Shown here in pieces: positions 49,747-57,303 of a stretch of 64,000 nucleotides of DNA. The position numbers and the translations under genes were made by a program. The notes below the pieces were generated by a model. The model worked only from the letters and a program-made list of their open reading frames with translations, was not told the DNA's origin and searched no databases. The DNA lies in the NCBI RefSeq assembly GCF_023015695.1, contig NZ_JALKAS010000001.1:2294001-2358000 (forward strand). Reading direction: 5' to 3'. Positions within the stretch are counted from its first letter, which is position 1, and every line of letters starts with the position of its first letter. The DNA comes from Jannaschia sp. S6380 (GTDB taxonomy: Bacteria; Pseudomonadota; Alphaproteobacteria; Rhodobacterales; Rhodobacteraceae).

Positions 49747-50327
49747 CGGCGAAGCCCCATTTCGATGTAGTCGAGGACGAGCGCGGTCGACGCCTCGGAC
49801 GACAGGCCCTCGCGGCGCAGCGCCTGCCGGACATAGAGGCCGTCGATCATGGCGCCGATTCCCTCGGCCAGCGCATCCGGGTCATCGGACAGCGACCGCA
49901 ACGCATGCAGCAGGTTCGACCGCAGACGCGCGTGATAGATATGCAGAAGGCGCCGCGTCCCGCCCTCCCTCTGCGCCTGGACATAGAAATTGAGCCAGGC
50001 GGCCACCACCTCGTCGCGGAAGTTCGACGGGGTGAAGCAGGCGCGCACGATGGCCGTCAGCCGTTCGTGCGGTCCGGTGGCCATGGCGAGCGCGCCGCGC
50101 GCCTCGGCGCCGAACGTCGCCAGCACATGACGCATCGCGGCCAGCAACATCTGATCCTTCGACCCGAAATAGTGATGCGCCAGCGCGGGCGACATGCCGG
50201 CGCGCCTGGCGATCCGCGCGACCGTGATGTCGAGCGTTCCGGCATTCGCGATCTCGGCGATCGTGGCGCGCACCAGGGCGTCGCGACGCTGGGGTTCCAT
50301 TCCGATGCGGGGCACAGCAAAGTCCAT
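49743..50327 (-). CDS. betI: TetR-family choline-responsive repressor BetI
   Basis: A 194-residue TetR-type repressor. The start MDFAVPRIGMEPQRRDALV fits the BetI N-terminus; the helix-turn-helix (ITVARIARRAGMSPALAHHYFGSKDQML) and the conserved FTPSNFRDEVVAAWLNFYVQAQ segment identify BetI. It represses bet genes until choline binds. A longer frame upstream runs into the operator region and is unlikely. It is the first gene of betICBA and divergent from choX. Confidence 0.93.
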   Translation of the reverse strand: MDFAVPRIGMEPQRRDALVRATIAEIANAGTLDITVARIARRAGMSPALAHHYFGSKDQMLLAAMRHVLATFGAEARGALAMATGPHERLTAIVRACFTPSNFRDEVVAAWLNFYVQAQREGGTRRLLHIYHARLRSNLLHALRSLSDDPDALAEGIGAMIDGLYVRQALRREGLSSEASTALVLDYIEMGLRR

Positions 50328-50359
50328 CTCGGTTGCAACTTGGCGGATGGCCTGTCTTA

Positions 50360-50377
50360 ATTGATCCGTCAATCAAT
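50360..50377. promoter_or_regulatory. BetI-type operator between betI and choX
   Basis: ATTGAT-CCGTCA-ATCAAT is an 18-base dyad with perfect 6-base arms, 33 bases upstream of the betI ATG and 65 bases upstream of choX. TTGATxxxxxxATCAA-type sites resemble known BetI operators in the divergent bet promoters of other proteobacteria. It could control both directions. Confidence 0.7.
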
Positions 50378-50378
50378 A

Positions 50379-50416
50379 AAAATCCCCAAAGCGGGGCAAA
50401 ATCCCCAAGGCGGGGA
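50379..50416. repeat. Two tandem 19-base repeats in the choX leader
   Basis: AAAATCCCCAAAGCGGGGC (50379-50397) is followed immediately by AAAATCCCCAAGGCGGGGA (50398-50416), 17 of 19 identical. Each unit is a small hairpin (CCCC ... GGGG). They lie between the BetI dyad and the choX ribosome-binding site, so they would be near or within the choX 5' leader. Confidence 0.85.
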
Positions 50417-50441
50417 ACGTCAACATCGGGAGAGATACGCC

Positions 50442-51362
50442 ATGAAGACCATCCTGACCGCCGCATCCGCACTGGCGATGACCGCGGGCCTGGCCTCGGC
50501 CGCCTGCGAGGAGGTGACTTTCGCCGACGTTGGCTGGACCGACATCACCGCGACCACGGCGGCGACGACCGTCATCCTCGACGCGCTGGGCTACGAGACC
50601 GACGTCAAGGTGCTGTCCGTGCCGATCACCTACACCTCGATGGCCGAAGGCGACATCGACGTCTTCCTCGGCAACTGGATGCCGACGATGGAAGCCGACA
50701 TCGCCCCTTACCGTGAGGCAGGCACCGTCGACACCGTGCGCGCCAACCTGGAAGGCGCCAAGTACACGCTCGCCGTCAACAAGGCCGCGCAGGAGCTCGG
50801 CATCGAGAGCTTCGCCGACATCGCCAGCCAGGCCGAGGCGCTGGACAGGAAGATCTACGGGATCGAGCCCGGCAACGACGGCAACCGCCTGATCCAATCG
50901 ATGATCGACGAGGACGCCTTCGGCCTGTCGGATTTCGAGGTCGTCGAAAGCTCCGAACAGGGGATGCTGGCCCAGGTCGACCGCCTGTCCAAGCGCGACG
51001 AGCCGATCGTGTTCCTGGGGTGGGAGCCGCATCCGATGAACGCCAATTTCGACATGGGCTACCTGCAGGGCGGTGACGATTTCTTCGGCCCCGATCTGGG
51101 CGGCGCCACCGTCTACACCAATACGCGCGCGGGCTATGTCGCGGAATGTCCTAATGTCGGCCAACTCCTCGAGAACCTGGAGTTCAGCCTGTCGATGGAG
51201 AACGAGATCATGGGCGCGATCCTGAACGACGGCGCCGATCCCGAGGAGGCCGCCCGGGACTGGCTCGCCGCCAACGCGGATGCGCTCGACGGCTGGCTGG
51301 ACGGCGTGACCACCGTCGATGGCGGCGACGCGATGGAAGCGGTGAACGCCGCGCTGCAGTGA
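50442..51362 (+). CDS. choX: Choline ABC transporter solute-binding protein ChoX
   Basis: A 306-residue periplasmic protein with a Sec signal (MKTILTAASALAMTAGLASA, cleavage before ACEEV). The mature protein shows EVTFADVGWTDITATTAATTVILDALGYETDVK, PITYTSMAEGDIDVFLGNWMPTM and VFLGWEPHPMN, as in ChoX; the Trp and Tyr residues in these segments form the choline cage. ATG 50442 has a GGGAGA-type ribosome-binding site. It is the first cho gene; the permease choW lies 1.2 kb downstream beyond an inverted gene. Confidence 0.93.
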   Translation: MKTILTAASALAMTAGLASAACEEVTFADVGWTDITATTAATTVILDALGYETDVKVLSVPITYTSMAEGDIDVFLGNWMPTMEADIAPYREAGTVDTVRANLEGAKYTLAVNKAAQELGIESFADIASQAEALDRKIYGIEPGNDGNRLIQSMIDEDAFGLSDFEVVESSEQGMLAQVDRLSKRDEPIVFLGWEPHPMNANFDMGYLQGGDDFFGPDLGGATVYTNTRAGYVAECPNVGQLLENLEFSLSMENEIMGAILNDGADPEEAARDWLAANADALDGWLDGVTTVDGGDAMEAVNAALQ

Positions 51363-51384
51363 CGCAGTCCGCCGCGATGGCTGC

Positions 51385-51415
51385 GGGCGCGTGCAGGCGG
51401 GTCCGGCACGCGCCC
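51385..51415. terminator. Bidirectional hairpin between choX and convergent gene
   Basis: A perfect 10-base-pair stem GGGCGCGTGC ... GCACGCGCCC (51385-51394 with 51406-51415), loop 11 bases, in the 62-base convergent gap. No U-tract on either side. It may separate the choX message from the antisense gene or stabilise choX mRNA. Confidence 0.6.
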
Positions 51416-51424
51416 GCGCCCGAT

Positions 51425-52423
51425 TCAGACCGCCGGCATCTCGGCCTTGGTGCGATCCGGGGCCGCGACCTTCTTCATCATGTTGATGGAGACATGCGGC
51501 CAGCGGATGAGCCCCGGAAAGCCGTCGCGCCGCCCGAAGAAATCGAGCATGACGATTTGGCTGTAGGCGAGGATCAACTCATCGCTGTCGGCAATCTCCA
51601 TGATCCAGAAGGTCGAGCGCATCGCCGTGGCGTCGGCCTGCCGCTCGATGAACGGGATGTTGTGGATCCCCGCCTTCTCGCGCGTCGTGTCGAAATCGAG
51701 GATCGTCGTCCGCGCCACATTCGGCGGCAGGAAGTTCAGAAGTCCGTTCGGCGCCACCGGATCGAAACCCGGAAAGCCCGCGTCCTCGATGACGCCCTTG
51801 AACGGGTTGTCGGCGAAGAACTTGTAGGGCGACAGGTACGGATGATCGAGGTCCTGCGGCGCGCCCACCGGCAGGCCGTTCACCGCCGGGATCGTCGGCG
51901 GCCCGTCGATGACCCGCACGTTGCCGAGGGCAAGCGCCACGTTGCCATGCGGCACCGTCGCCAGGCGCGCCACCTCGATATCGCCGGTGGTCAGGTTCGT
52001 CATGTTGAGGAACAGGCCCGGTTCGTGATGGATCGCGAGGTCCGGCCCGCCTTCCAGATCGCTTTCGGGGCGATCGTCGGCCGCGATCTGCTTGATCATC
52101 TGCTCGTAGTCGAGCGTGACGATGAGCTGGTCGGTATTGACGCTGGGACTGCCGCGCTCGATGCCGCGGTTCGGCACACCCTTGTCCACGAGCGTGAACT
52201 TCAGCTCCTCGTTGTACTGGTTGACGAGGACGCGGTAGTCGAGCGGCCCTTCGCTGGCGAAGGGAAGCGCGATCATGTTCCAGCCGCGCCCCTCGAAGCC
52301 GTCCTCGTTCTTCCACGTGCCGGGCAGGAGTTTCAGCGCGCCGAGATCCTCGTCGCCTTCCTGCGCCAGTTCGACGTGGCGCGCGTTGCTGCGATACTGA
52401 TGAATGAAATCGACCTTGTTCAT
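51425..52423 (-). CDS. Conserved protein of uncertain family, possibly heme-binding beta-barrel like
   Basis: A 332-residue protein starting MNKVDFIHQYRSNARHVELA. The LKLLPGTWKN and GRGWNMIALPF pieces and the later HHEPGLFLNMTN resemble lipocalin/nitrobindin-like heme-binding barrel proteins (GTWxGxG followed by a His near the barrel end), but I am not sure of the family. No signal peptide. It starts at ATG 52423 (a GTG three codons upstream is possible). It lies antiparallel inside the cho cluster, between choX and choW, which suggests a later insertion. Confidence 0.55.
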   Translation of the reverse strand: MNKVDFIHQYRSNARHVELAQEGDEDLGALKLLPGTWKNEDGFEGRGWNMIALPFASEGPLDYRVLVNQYNEELKFTLVDKGVPNRGIERGSPSVNTDQLIVTLDYEQMIKQIAADDRPESDLEGGPDLAIHHEPGLFLNMTNLTTGDIEVARLATVPHGNVALALGNVRVIDGPPTIPAVNGLPVGAPQDLDHPYLSPYKFFADNPFKGVIEDAGFPGFDPVAPNGLLNFLPPNVARTTILDFDTTREKAGIHNIPFIERQADATAMRSTFWIMEIADSDELILAYSQIVMLDFFGRRDGFPGLIRWPHVSINMMKKVAAPDRTKAEMPAV

Positions 52424-52574
52424 GGGAAACACTCGCTCTTGATTGGAAATGACAATCGGCGTGCGGCGGCTGGAATCCCGGTCGCCGGTGGGTCATCCTA
52501 CCATTCCGGCCCCATCCGCCCGATTGCGGGAAACCCCACCCGGGCGGCACGGCCGGGGCGAAAGGCCGCGTGAC

Positions 52575-53408
52575 ATGGACTGGCTGACCGAAAACAAGAT
52601 CCCGGTGGGCGACCGCGCCGCCGACGTGTTCGAATGGCTGGAACGGGTCGGGCAGCCCTTCTTCGACGGCCTCGCCCTGGTCATGGAGGCGATGATCGAC
52701 GCCATACTCTGGCTCATGCAGACGCCGCACCCCCTGATCGTGATCGCCGTCTTCGTCGCGGTCACCTGGATGCTGCAGAGGTCCTGGAAGGTCTGCCTGT
52801 TCGTGGCCCTGGGGTTCCTCTTCGTCCTCAACCAGGACTACTGGGAGGAGGCGACCGAGAGCCTGACGCTCGTGCTGTCGGCCTGCGTGGTCTGCATGGC
52901 GATCGGCGTGCCCATCGGCATCGCCGCGGCGCACCGGCCCCGCCTCTATGCCTGGATGCGGCCCGTGCTGGACCTGATGCAGACGCTGCCCACCTTCGTC
53001 TACCTGATCCCGGCCATCGTCTTCTTCGGCATCGGAATGGTGCCCGGCCTGATCGCCACCGTGATCTTCGTGCTTCCCGCCCCGATCCGCCTGACGCATC
53101 TGGGCATCTCCTCCACCCCGGCCGCCCTGACCGAGGCGGCGGAGGCCTTCGGCGCCACCCCGCGCCAGACGCTCTGGAAGGTGGAACTGCCCTATGCGCT
53201 GCCGCAGATCATGACCGGTCTGAACCAGACGATCATGCTGTCGCTGTCGATGGTGGTGATCGCGGCCCTGGTGGGCGCCGACGGGCTGGGCGTGCCGGTC
53301 GTGCGCGCGCTGAACCAGGTCAACACCAGCCTGGGGTTCGAGAGCGGCTTCATCATCGTCGTCGTGGCCATCATGCTCGACCGGATGCTGCGGATGGAAC
53401 GGAAATGA
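52575..53408 (+). CDS. choW: Choline ABC transporter permease ChoW
   Basis: A 277-residue permease of the ProW/OpuAB class: N-terminal MDWLTENKIPVGDRAADVFEWL, several membrane helices, PVLDLMQTLPTFVYLIPAIVFFGIGMVPG, and the EAA loop EAAEAFGATPRQTLWKVELPYALPQI. ATG 52575 is chosen on the conserved N-terminus. With ChoX and ChoV it imports choline. Its stop overlaps the start of the GFA gene (ATGA). Confidence 0.93.
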   Translation: MDWLTENKIPVGDRAADVFEWLERVGQPFFDGLALVMEAMIDAILWLMQTPHPLIVIAVFVAVTWMLQRSWKVCLFVALGFLFVLNQDYWEEATESLTLVLSACVVCMAIGVPIGIAAAHRPRLYAWMRPVLDLMQTLPTFVYLIPAIVFFGIGMVPGLIATVIFVLPAPIRLTHLGISSTPAALTEAAEAFGATPRQTLWKVELPYALPQIMTGLNQTIMLSLSMVVIAALVGADGLGVPVVRALNQVNTSLGFESGFIIVVVAIMLDRMLRMERK

Positions 53409-53809
53409 TGCGCGGACGCTGCCATTGCGGAACCGTCACGTTCGAGGTGCGGCCGACCGACGGGGTCGCGACGGCGCGGCGCTGCGACTGTTCACTCTGC
53501 GCGCGCCGGGGGGCGGTCGCGATCTCGGCGCCGCTGGACGGTATCACCTACCTGACGGGGGCCGATAACCTGACACTGTACCAGTTCGGCACGAAGGTCG
53601 CGGAACACTGGTTCTGCAAGACCTGCGGCATCTACACGCATCACCGGCGCCGCTCCGATCCGGGCGAGATCGGCGTGAACCTCGCCTGCCTCGACGGGTA
53701 CACGCCGTTCCTTCCCGAAGTGATCGTGAACGACGGGATCAACCATCCGTCCGACGGCCCGTCGGGTCGCGCCGGCATCCTGCGATTCACGCCGGAGGTT
53801 TCCGAATGA
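53405..53809 (+). CDS. GFA/CENP-V family zinc protein
   Basis: A 134-residue member of the glutathione-dependent formaldehyde-activating (GFA) family: GRCHCGTVTFEV, CDCSLCARRGA and FCKTCGIYTHH supply the seven-cysteine zinc pattern. The family is only loosely tied to formaldehyde. Embedded by ATGA overlaps between choW and choV, it is co-translated with the choline transporter. A formaldehyde-related task would fit downstream demethylation of betaine, but this is inference. Confidence 0.85.
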   Translation: MMRGRCHCGTVTFEVRPTDGVATARRCDCSLCARRGAVAISAPLDGITYLTGADNLTLYQFGTKVAEHWFCKTCGIYTHHRRRSDPGEIGVNLACLDGYTPFLPEVIVNDGINHPSDGPSGRAGILRFTPEVSE

Positions 53810-54822
53810 CGCGCCCCGCCGTCGAGTTCGACCGCGTCTCCATCGTCTTCGGCGAACGGCCCGAGACCGCGCTGCCGCTGATGGACGAGGGCCGCACCCG
53901 CGCCGAGGTGCAGGAGGCGACGGGGCAGGTGCTGGGCGTCCACGATTGCTCGCTGACCGTGGAGCAGGGCGAGATCCTGGTGCTGATGGGCCTGTCCGGC
54001 TCCGGCAAGTCGACGCTGCTGCGGGCCGTGAACGCGCTGAACCCCGTCGTCCGCGGCGAGGTGCGGATCGACGATGGCGAGGGGATGGTCTCGGTCACGA
54101 ATGCACGGCCCCGCGACCTGCGGCGGCTGCGGCAGGGCCGCGTGGCGATGGTGTTCCAGCAATTCGGCCTGCTGCCCTGGCGGGACGTTCGGCACAATGT
54201 CGGCCTGGGGCTGGAGCTGGCGGGCCAATCGGCCGCCGCCCGGCGCGAGGCGGTGGACCGGCAGCTGGACCTCGTCGGCCTGTCGGACTGGGCCGATCGC
54301 AAGGTGGGCGAATTGTCGGGCGGCATGCAGCAGCGCGTGGGCCTCGCGCGCGCCTTCGCCACCGATGCGCCGATCCTGCTGATGGACGAGCCGTTCAGCG
54401 CGCTCGATCCGCTGATCCGGACCCGCCTGCAGGACGAGCTGTTGGAGCTTCAGGACCGGCTTCGGCGCACCATCATCTTCGTAAGCCACGACCTCGACGA
54501 GGCGTTCAAGCTGGGCGGCCGCATCGCCATCATGGAAGGCGGGCGCATCATCCAGTGCGGCACGCCGGCCGACATCTTCAACAGCCCCGCCGACGATTAC
54601 GTCGCGGATTTCGTCGCCCACATGAACCCGCTGGGCGTGCTGACGGCGGCCGACGCCATGGTCCCCGGCACGGGCACAGGCACCGCGATCCCGGCGGCCA
54701 TGCCGGTCCGCGACCTGATCCGCCTTTGCGCCACGCGCGACGGCCCCATCCCGGTGGAACGCGACGGCGAGGTCGTGGGCACGGTCGACCGCCAGACCCT
54801 GTTGGCACGTCTGGGTCGCTGA
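53806..54822 (+). CDS. choV: Choline ABC transporter ATPase ChoV
   Basis: A 338-residue ATPase of the ProV/OpuAA type: N-terminal VEFDRVSIVFG, Walker A GLSGSGKST, NxxxQQFGLLPWRDVRHNVG, signature LSGGMQQRVGLARAF, Walker B ILLMDEPFSALDP, and the HDLDEAFKLG switch. The C-terminal part (after about residue 270) is a short region in the place of the CBS domains of ProV. The start overlaps the GFA stop (ATGA). It closes the choXWV group. Confidence 0.94.
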   Translation: MTRPAVEFDRVSIVFGERPETALPLMDEGRTRAEVQEATGQVLGVHDCSLTVEQGEILVLMGLSGSGKSTLLRAVNALNPVVRGEVRIDDGEGMVSVTNARPRDLRRLRQGRVAMVFQQFGLLPWRDVRHNVGLGLELAGQSAAARREAVDRQLDLVGLSDWADRKVGELSGGMQQRVGLARAFATDAPILLMDEPFSALDPLIRTRLQDELLELQDRLRRTIIFVSHDLDEAFKLGGRIAIMEGGRIIQCGTPADIFNSPADDYVADFVAHMNPLGVLTAADAMVPGTGTGTAIPAAMPVRDLIRLCATRDGPIPVERDGEVVGTVDRQTLLARLGR

Positions 54823-54840
54823 TCGGGGCCGCGCGGGCGT

Positions 54841-55716
54841 TCAGCCCTCGGCCACCCGGCGCAGATAGCTGCCGTAGCGGTTCTTGGCATATCTGTCGGC
54901 CTCGGCCAGCAGGGCCTCGCGCCCGATCCAGCCGGCCTGGAACGCGATTTCCTCCAGGCAACCCGTCTGCAACCCCTGCCGCCGCTCCAGCGTGCGCACG
55001 AAGTTGCCCGCGTCCAGCAGGCTTTCATGCGTTCCGGTATCCAGCCAGGCATAGCCGCGCCCCATCCGCTCGACCGCCAGGGCACCATCGTCGAGATACA
55101 TCTGCAACAGCGAGGTGATCTCCAGCTCGCCCCGCTCCGACGGCGTGATGGCGCGGGCGCGGTCCGGCGCCGTCCCGTCGAGGAAATAGAGCCCGGTCAC
55201 GGCATAGCTCGACGGCGGGTCGGCCGGCTTCTCCACGATCCTGCGGGCCTGCCCCGAGGCGTCGAAATCCACCACGCCATAGCGTTCGGGATCGGAGACC
55301 TGATAGCCGAAGACCGTGCCGCCGGCCCCGCGCGCATCCGCCGCACGCAGGATCTCGGGCAAGCCGTGACCGAAGAACACGTTATCGCCCAGCACCATGG
55401 CCGAGGCGGCCCCATCCAGCCAGTCGCGCGCCAGCAGATAGGCTTGCGCCAGCCCGTCGGGCGAGGGCTGTTCGACATAGGACAGCCGGATGCCCCACCG
55501 GCTGCCATCGCCCAGCGTCCGCCGGAACTGGGCGCGATCCTCGGGGGTGGTGATCATCAGGATTTCGCGGATGCCCGTCAGCATCAGTACCGAGATCGGG
55601 TAGTAGACCATCGGCTTGTCATAGACCGGCAGCAGCTGCTTGGACACGCCGGCAGTCACCGGATAGAGCCGCGTCCCCGATCCCCCGGCCAGGATGATGC
55701 CCTTGCGTGTCGTCAT
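54841..55716 (-). CDS. rmlA: Glucose-1-phosphate thymidylyltransferase RmlA/RfbA
   Basis: A 291-residue nucleotidyltransferase: GIILAGGSGTRLYPVTAGVSKQLLPVYDKPMVYYP in its conserved segments, VLGDNVFFGHGL, VSDPERYGVVDFD, and AWLDTGTHESLLDAGNFVRTLE. It makes dTDP-glucose, the first step of dTDP-rhamnose synthesis. rmlB, C and D are not adjacent in the window. It converges on choV and is divergent from manC. Confidence 0.94.
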   Translation of the reverse strand: MTTRKGIILAGGSGTRLYPVTAGVSKQLLPVYDKPMVYYPISVLMLTGIREILMITTPEDRAQFRRTLGDGSRWGIRLSYVEQPSPDGLAQAYLLARDWLDGAASAMVLGDNVFFGHGLPEILRAADARGAGGTVFGYQVSDPERYGVVDFDASGQARRIVEKPADPPSSYAVTGLYFLDGTAPDRARAITPSERGELEITSLLQMYLDDGALAVERMGRGYAWLDTGTHESLLDAGNFVRTLERRQGLQTGCLEEIAFQAGWIGREALLAEADRYAKNRYGSYLRRVAEG

Positions 55717-55776
55717 GCCGCCCCCGTCGCTGCACGATCGATAGCCAGCCGGAAGCGGCCCGGCAAGCGCGCGCCG

Positions 55777-55791
55777 TTAAGGTTCGATTAA
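55777..55791. promoter_or_regulatory. Full CtrA-type box between rmlA and manC
   Basis: TTAA-GGTTCGA-TTAA matches the CtrA consensus TTAA-N7-TTAA exactly, followed by CC as in the TTAACC extension. It lies 61 bases upstream of the rmlA ATG and 70 bases upstream of manC, in the 144-base divergent gap 55717-55860. Cell-cycle or CtrA-linked control of surface polysaccharide precursors is suggested. Confidence 0.6.
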
Positions 55792-55860
55792 CCAAGGCCG
55801 CGCAATAACGCCGGGTGCGGTCCCGAAACCAGGCCGGACGGAACGGGCGGGACAGGTGAG

Positions 55861-57303
55861 ATGACACAGGAAATCATCCCGGTGATCCTTTGCGGGGGAT
55901 CGGGCACGCGGCTGTGGCCCGTGTCGCGCCGCAGCCACCCCAAGCAGTTCGCGGCCCTGACGGGGCAGGAAAGCCTGTTCCAGCAGACGGCGCAACGCAT
56001 GTCCGCGCCGGGGTTCGCACCGCCTCTGATCGTGACCCATTCGGACTTCCGCTTCACCGTCACGCAGCAGTTGGCCGAGGTCGGGATCGACCCCGGCCCC
56101 ATCCTGATCGAACCCGACGCGCGCAATACCGGTCCGGCCCTTCTGGCCGCAGCCCTCGTGGCGGCGCGCGCGGACCCCGCGGCCCTGCTGCTCGCCGCGC
56201 CGGCGGACCATGCGATCGCGGATCCCGCGGCCTTCCGCGACGCGGTGGCGCGCGGCCGGGACGCAGCCCTGCGCGGCAGGATCGTCACCTTCGGGGCCGA
56301 ACCCGATCGGCCGGAAACCGGCTATGGCTATCTGGAACCGGGCGGAGATGCGGCGCCCGTGATGCCGCTTCGCCGCTTCGTCGAGAAACCCTGCGAAGCG
56401 GATGCGCGGCGGATGGTAGACAATGGCCATCTGTGGAACGCGGGCCTGTTCCTCGCCCATGCGCGGACGCTGATCGAGGCATTCGCCGAACACGCCCCGG
56501 ACCTGTTCGCCGCGGTCACGGCGGCCGTCGAGGCGGCGCGGCCCGATCTGGGATTCCTGCGCCTCGACCGCCGGTCCTGGCGGGCCTGCCCCGACCTGTC
56601 GGTCGACTACGCGGTCATGGAGGCAGCGCGGAACCTCGACGTCGTGCGCCTGCCCTGTGCCTGGTCCGACCTCGGCGGGTGGGAGGCGATCTATCGACAT
56701 GCCGAAACAGACGCGCAGGGCGTCGTCCGGCAGGGTCCGGCCGAGAGTTTCGACTGCCGCGACACCCTTTTGCGTGCCGAGGAGGGGGGGCAGCGCCTCA
56801 TCGGCCTCGGCCTCGACAACGTGGTCGCGATCGCGATGCCCGACGCGGTGCTCGTGGCCGACCGGGGCCGCGTCGGCGAACTGGGCCAGGTGGTCCGCGC
56901 GATGCGCAACGCCAACATGGCGCAGGCCGACAGCTTTCCCAAGGTGCATCGCCCCTGGGGCCATTTCGAGACGCTGATCCGCGGCGACGGCTTTCTGGTC
57001 AAGCGCATCGTCGTCAATCCCGGCGGCCTCCTCAGCCTGCAGAAGCACCTGCACCGCGCCGAACACTGGGTGGTCGTCGCCGGCGTCGCGCGGGCGACCA
57101 TCGGGCCGGACGTCCGGCGCGTGACCGAAAACGAGTCGGTCTTCATCCCCGTCGGCACCGTGCACCGGCTGGAAAACCCCGGCACCGAACCCGTCGAACT
57201 GATCGAAGTGCAGACCGGCGCGTTTCTGGACGAGGACGACATCGTCCGGTTCGACGACCGTTATGCACGGGCGACGGCGGATCACGACGTCGCCCTCACA
57301 TAA
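55861..57303 (+). CDS. manC: Mannose-1-phosphate guanylyltransferase / mannose-6-phosphate isomerase
   Basis: A 480-residue bifunctional enzyme of the ManC/AlgA/XanB type: CGGSGTRLWPVSRRSHPKQF, FVEKPCEADARR, WNAGLFLAHA in the nucleotidyltransferase domain (1-340), then the cupin isomerase domain (about 350-480) with NPGGLLSLQKHLHRAEHWVVVAG and NESVFIPVGTVHRLENPG. It yields GDP-mannose for exopolysaccharide or LPS. Its last 8 bases overlap the 3' end of the convergent RTX gene. Confidence 0.94.
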   Translation: MTQEIIPVILCGGSGTRLWPVSRRSHPKQFAALTGQESLFQQTAQRMSAPGFAPPLIVTHSDFRFTVTQQLAEVGIDPGPILIEPDARNTGPALLAAALVAARADPAALLLAAPADHAIADPAAFRDAVARGRDAALRGRIVTFGAEPDRPETGYGYLEPGGDAAPVMPLRRFVEKPCEADARRMVDNGHLWNAGLFLAHARTLIEAFAEHAPDLFAAVTAAVEAARPDLGFLRLDRRSWRACPDLSVDYAVMEAARNLDVVRLPCAWSDLGGWEAIYRHAETDAQGVVRQGPAESFDCRDTLLRAEEGGQRLIGLGLDNVVAIAMPDAVLVADRGRVGELGQVVRAMRNANMAQADSFPKVHRPWGHFETLIRGDGFLVKRIVVNPGGLLSLQKHLHRAEHWVVVAGVARATIGPDVRRVTENESVFIPVGTVHRLENPGTEPVELIEVQTGAFLDEDDIVRFDDRYARATADHDVALT

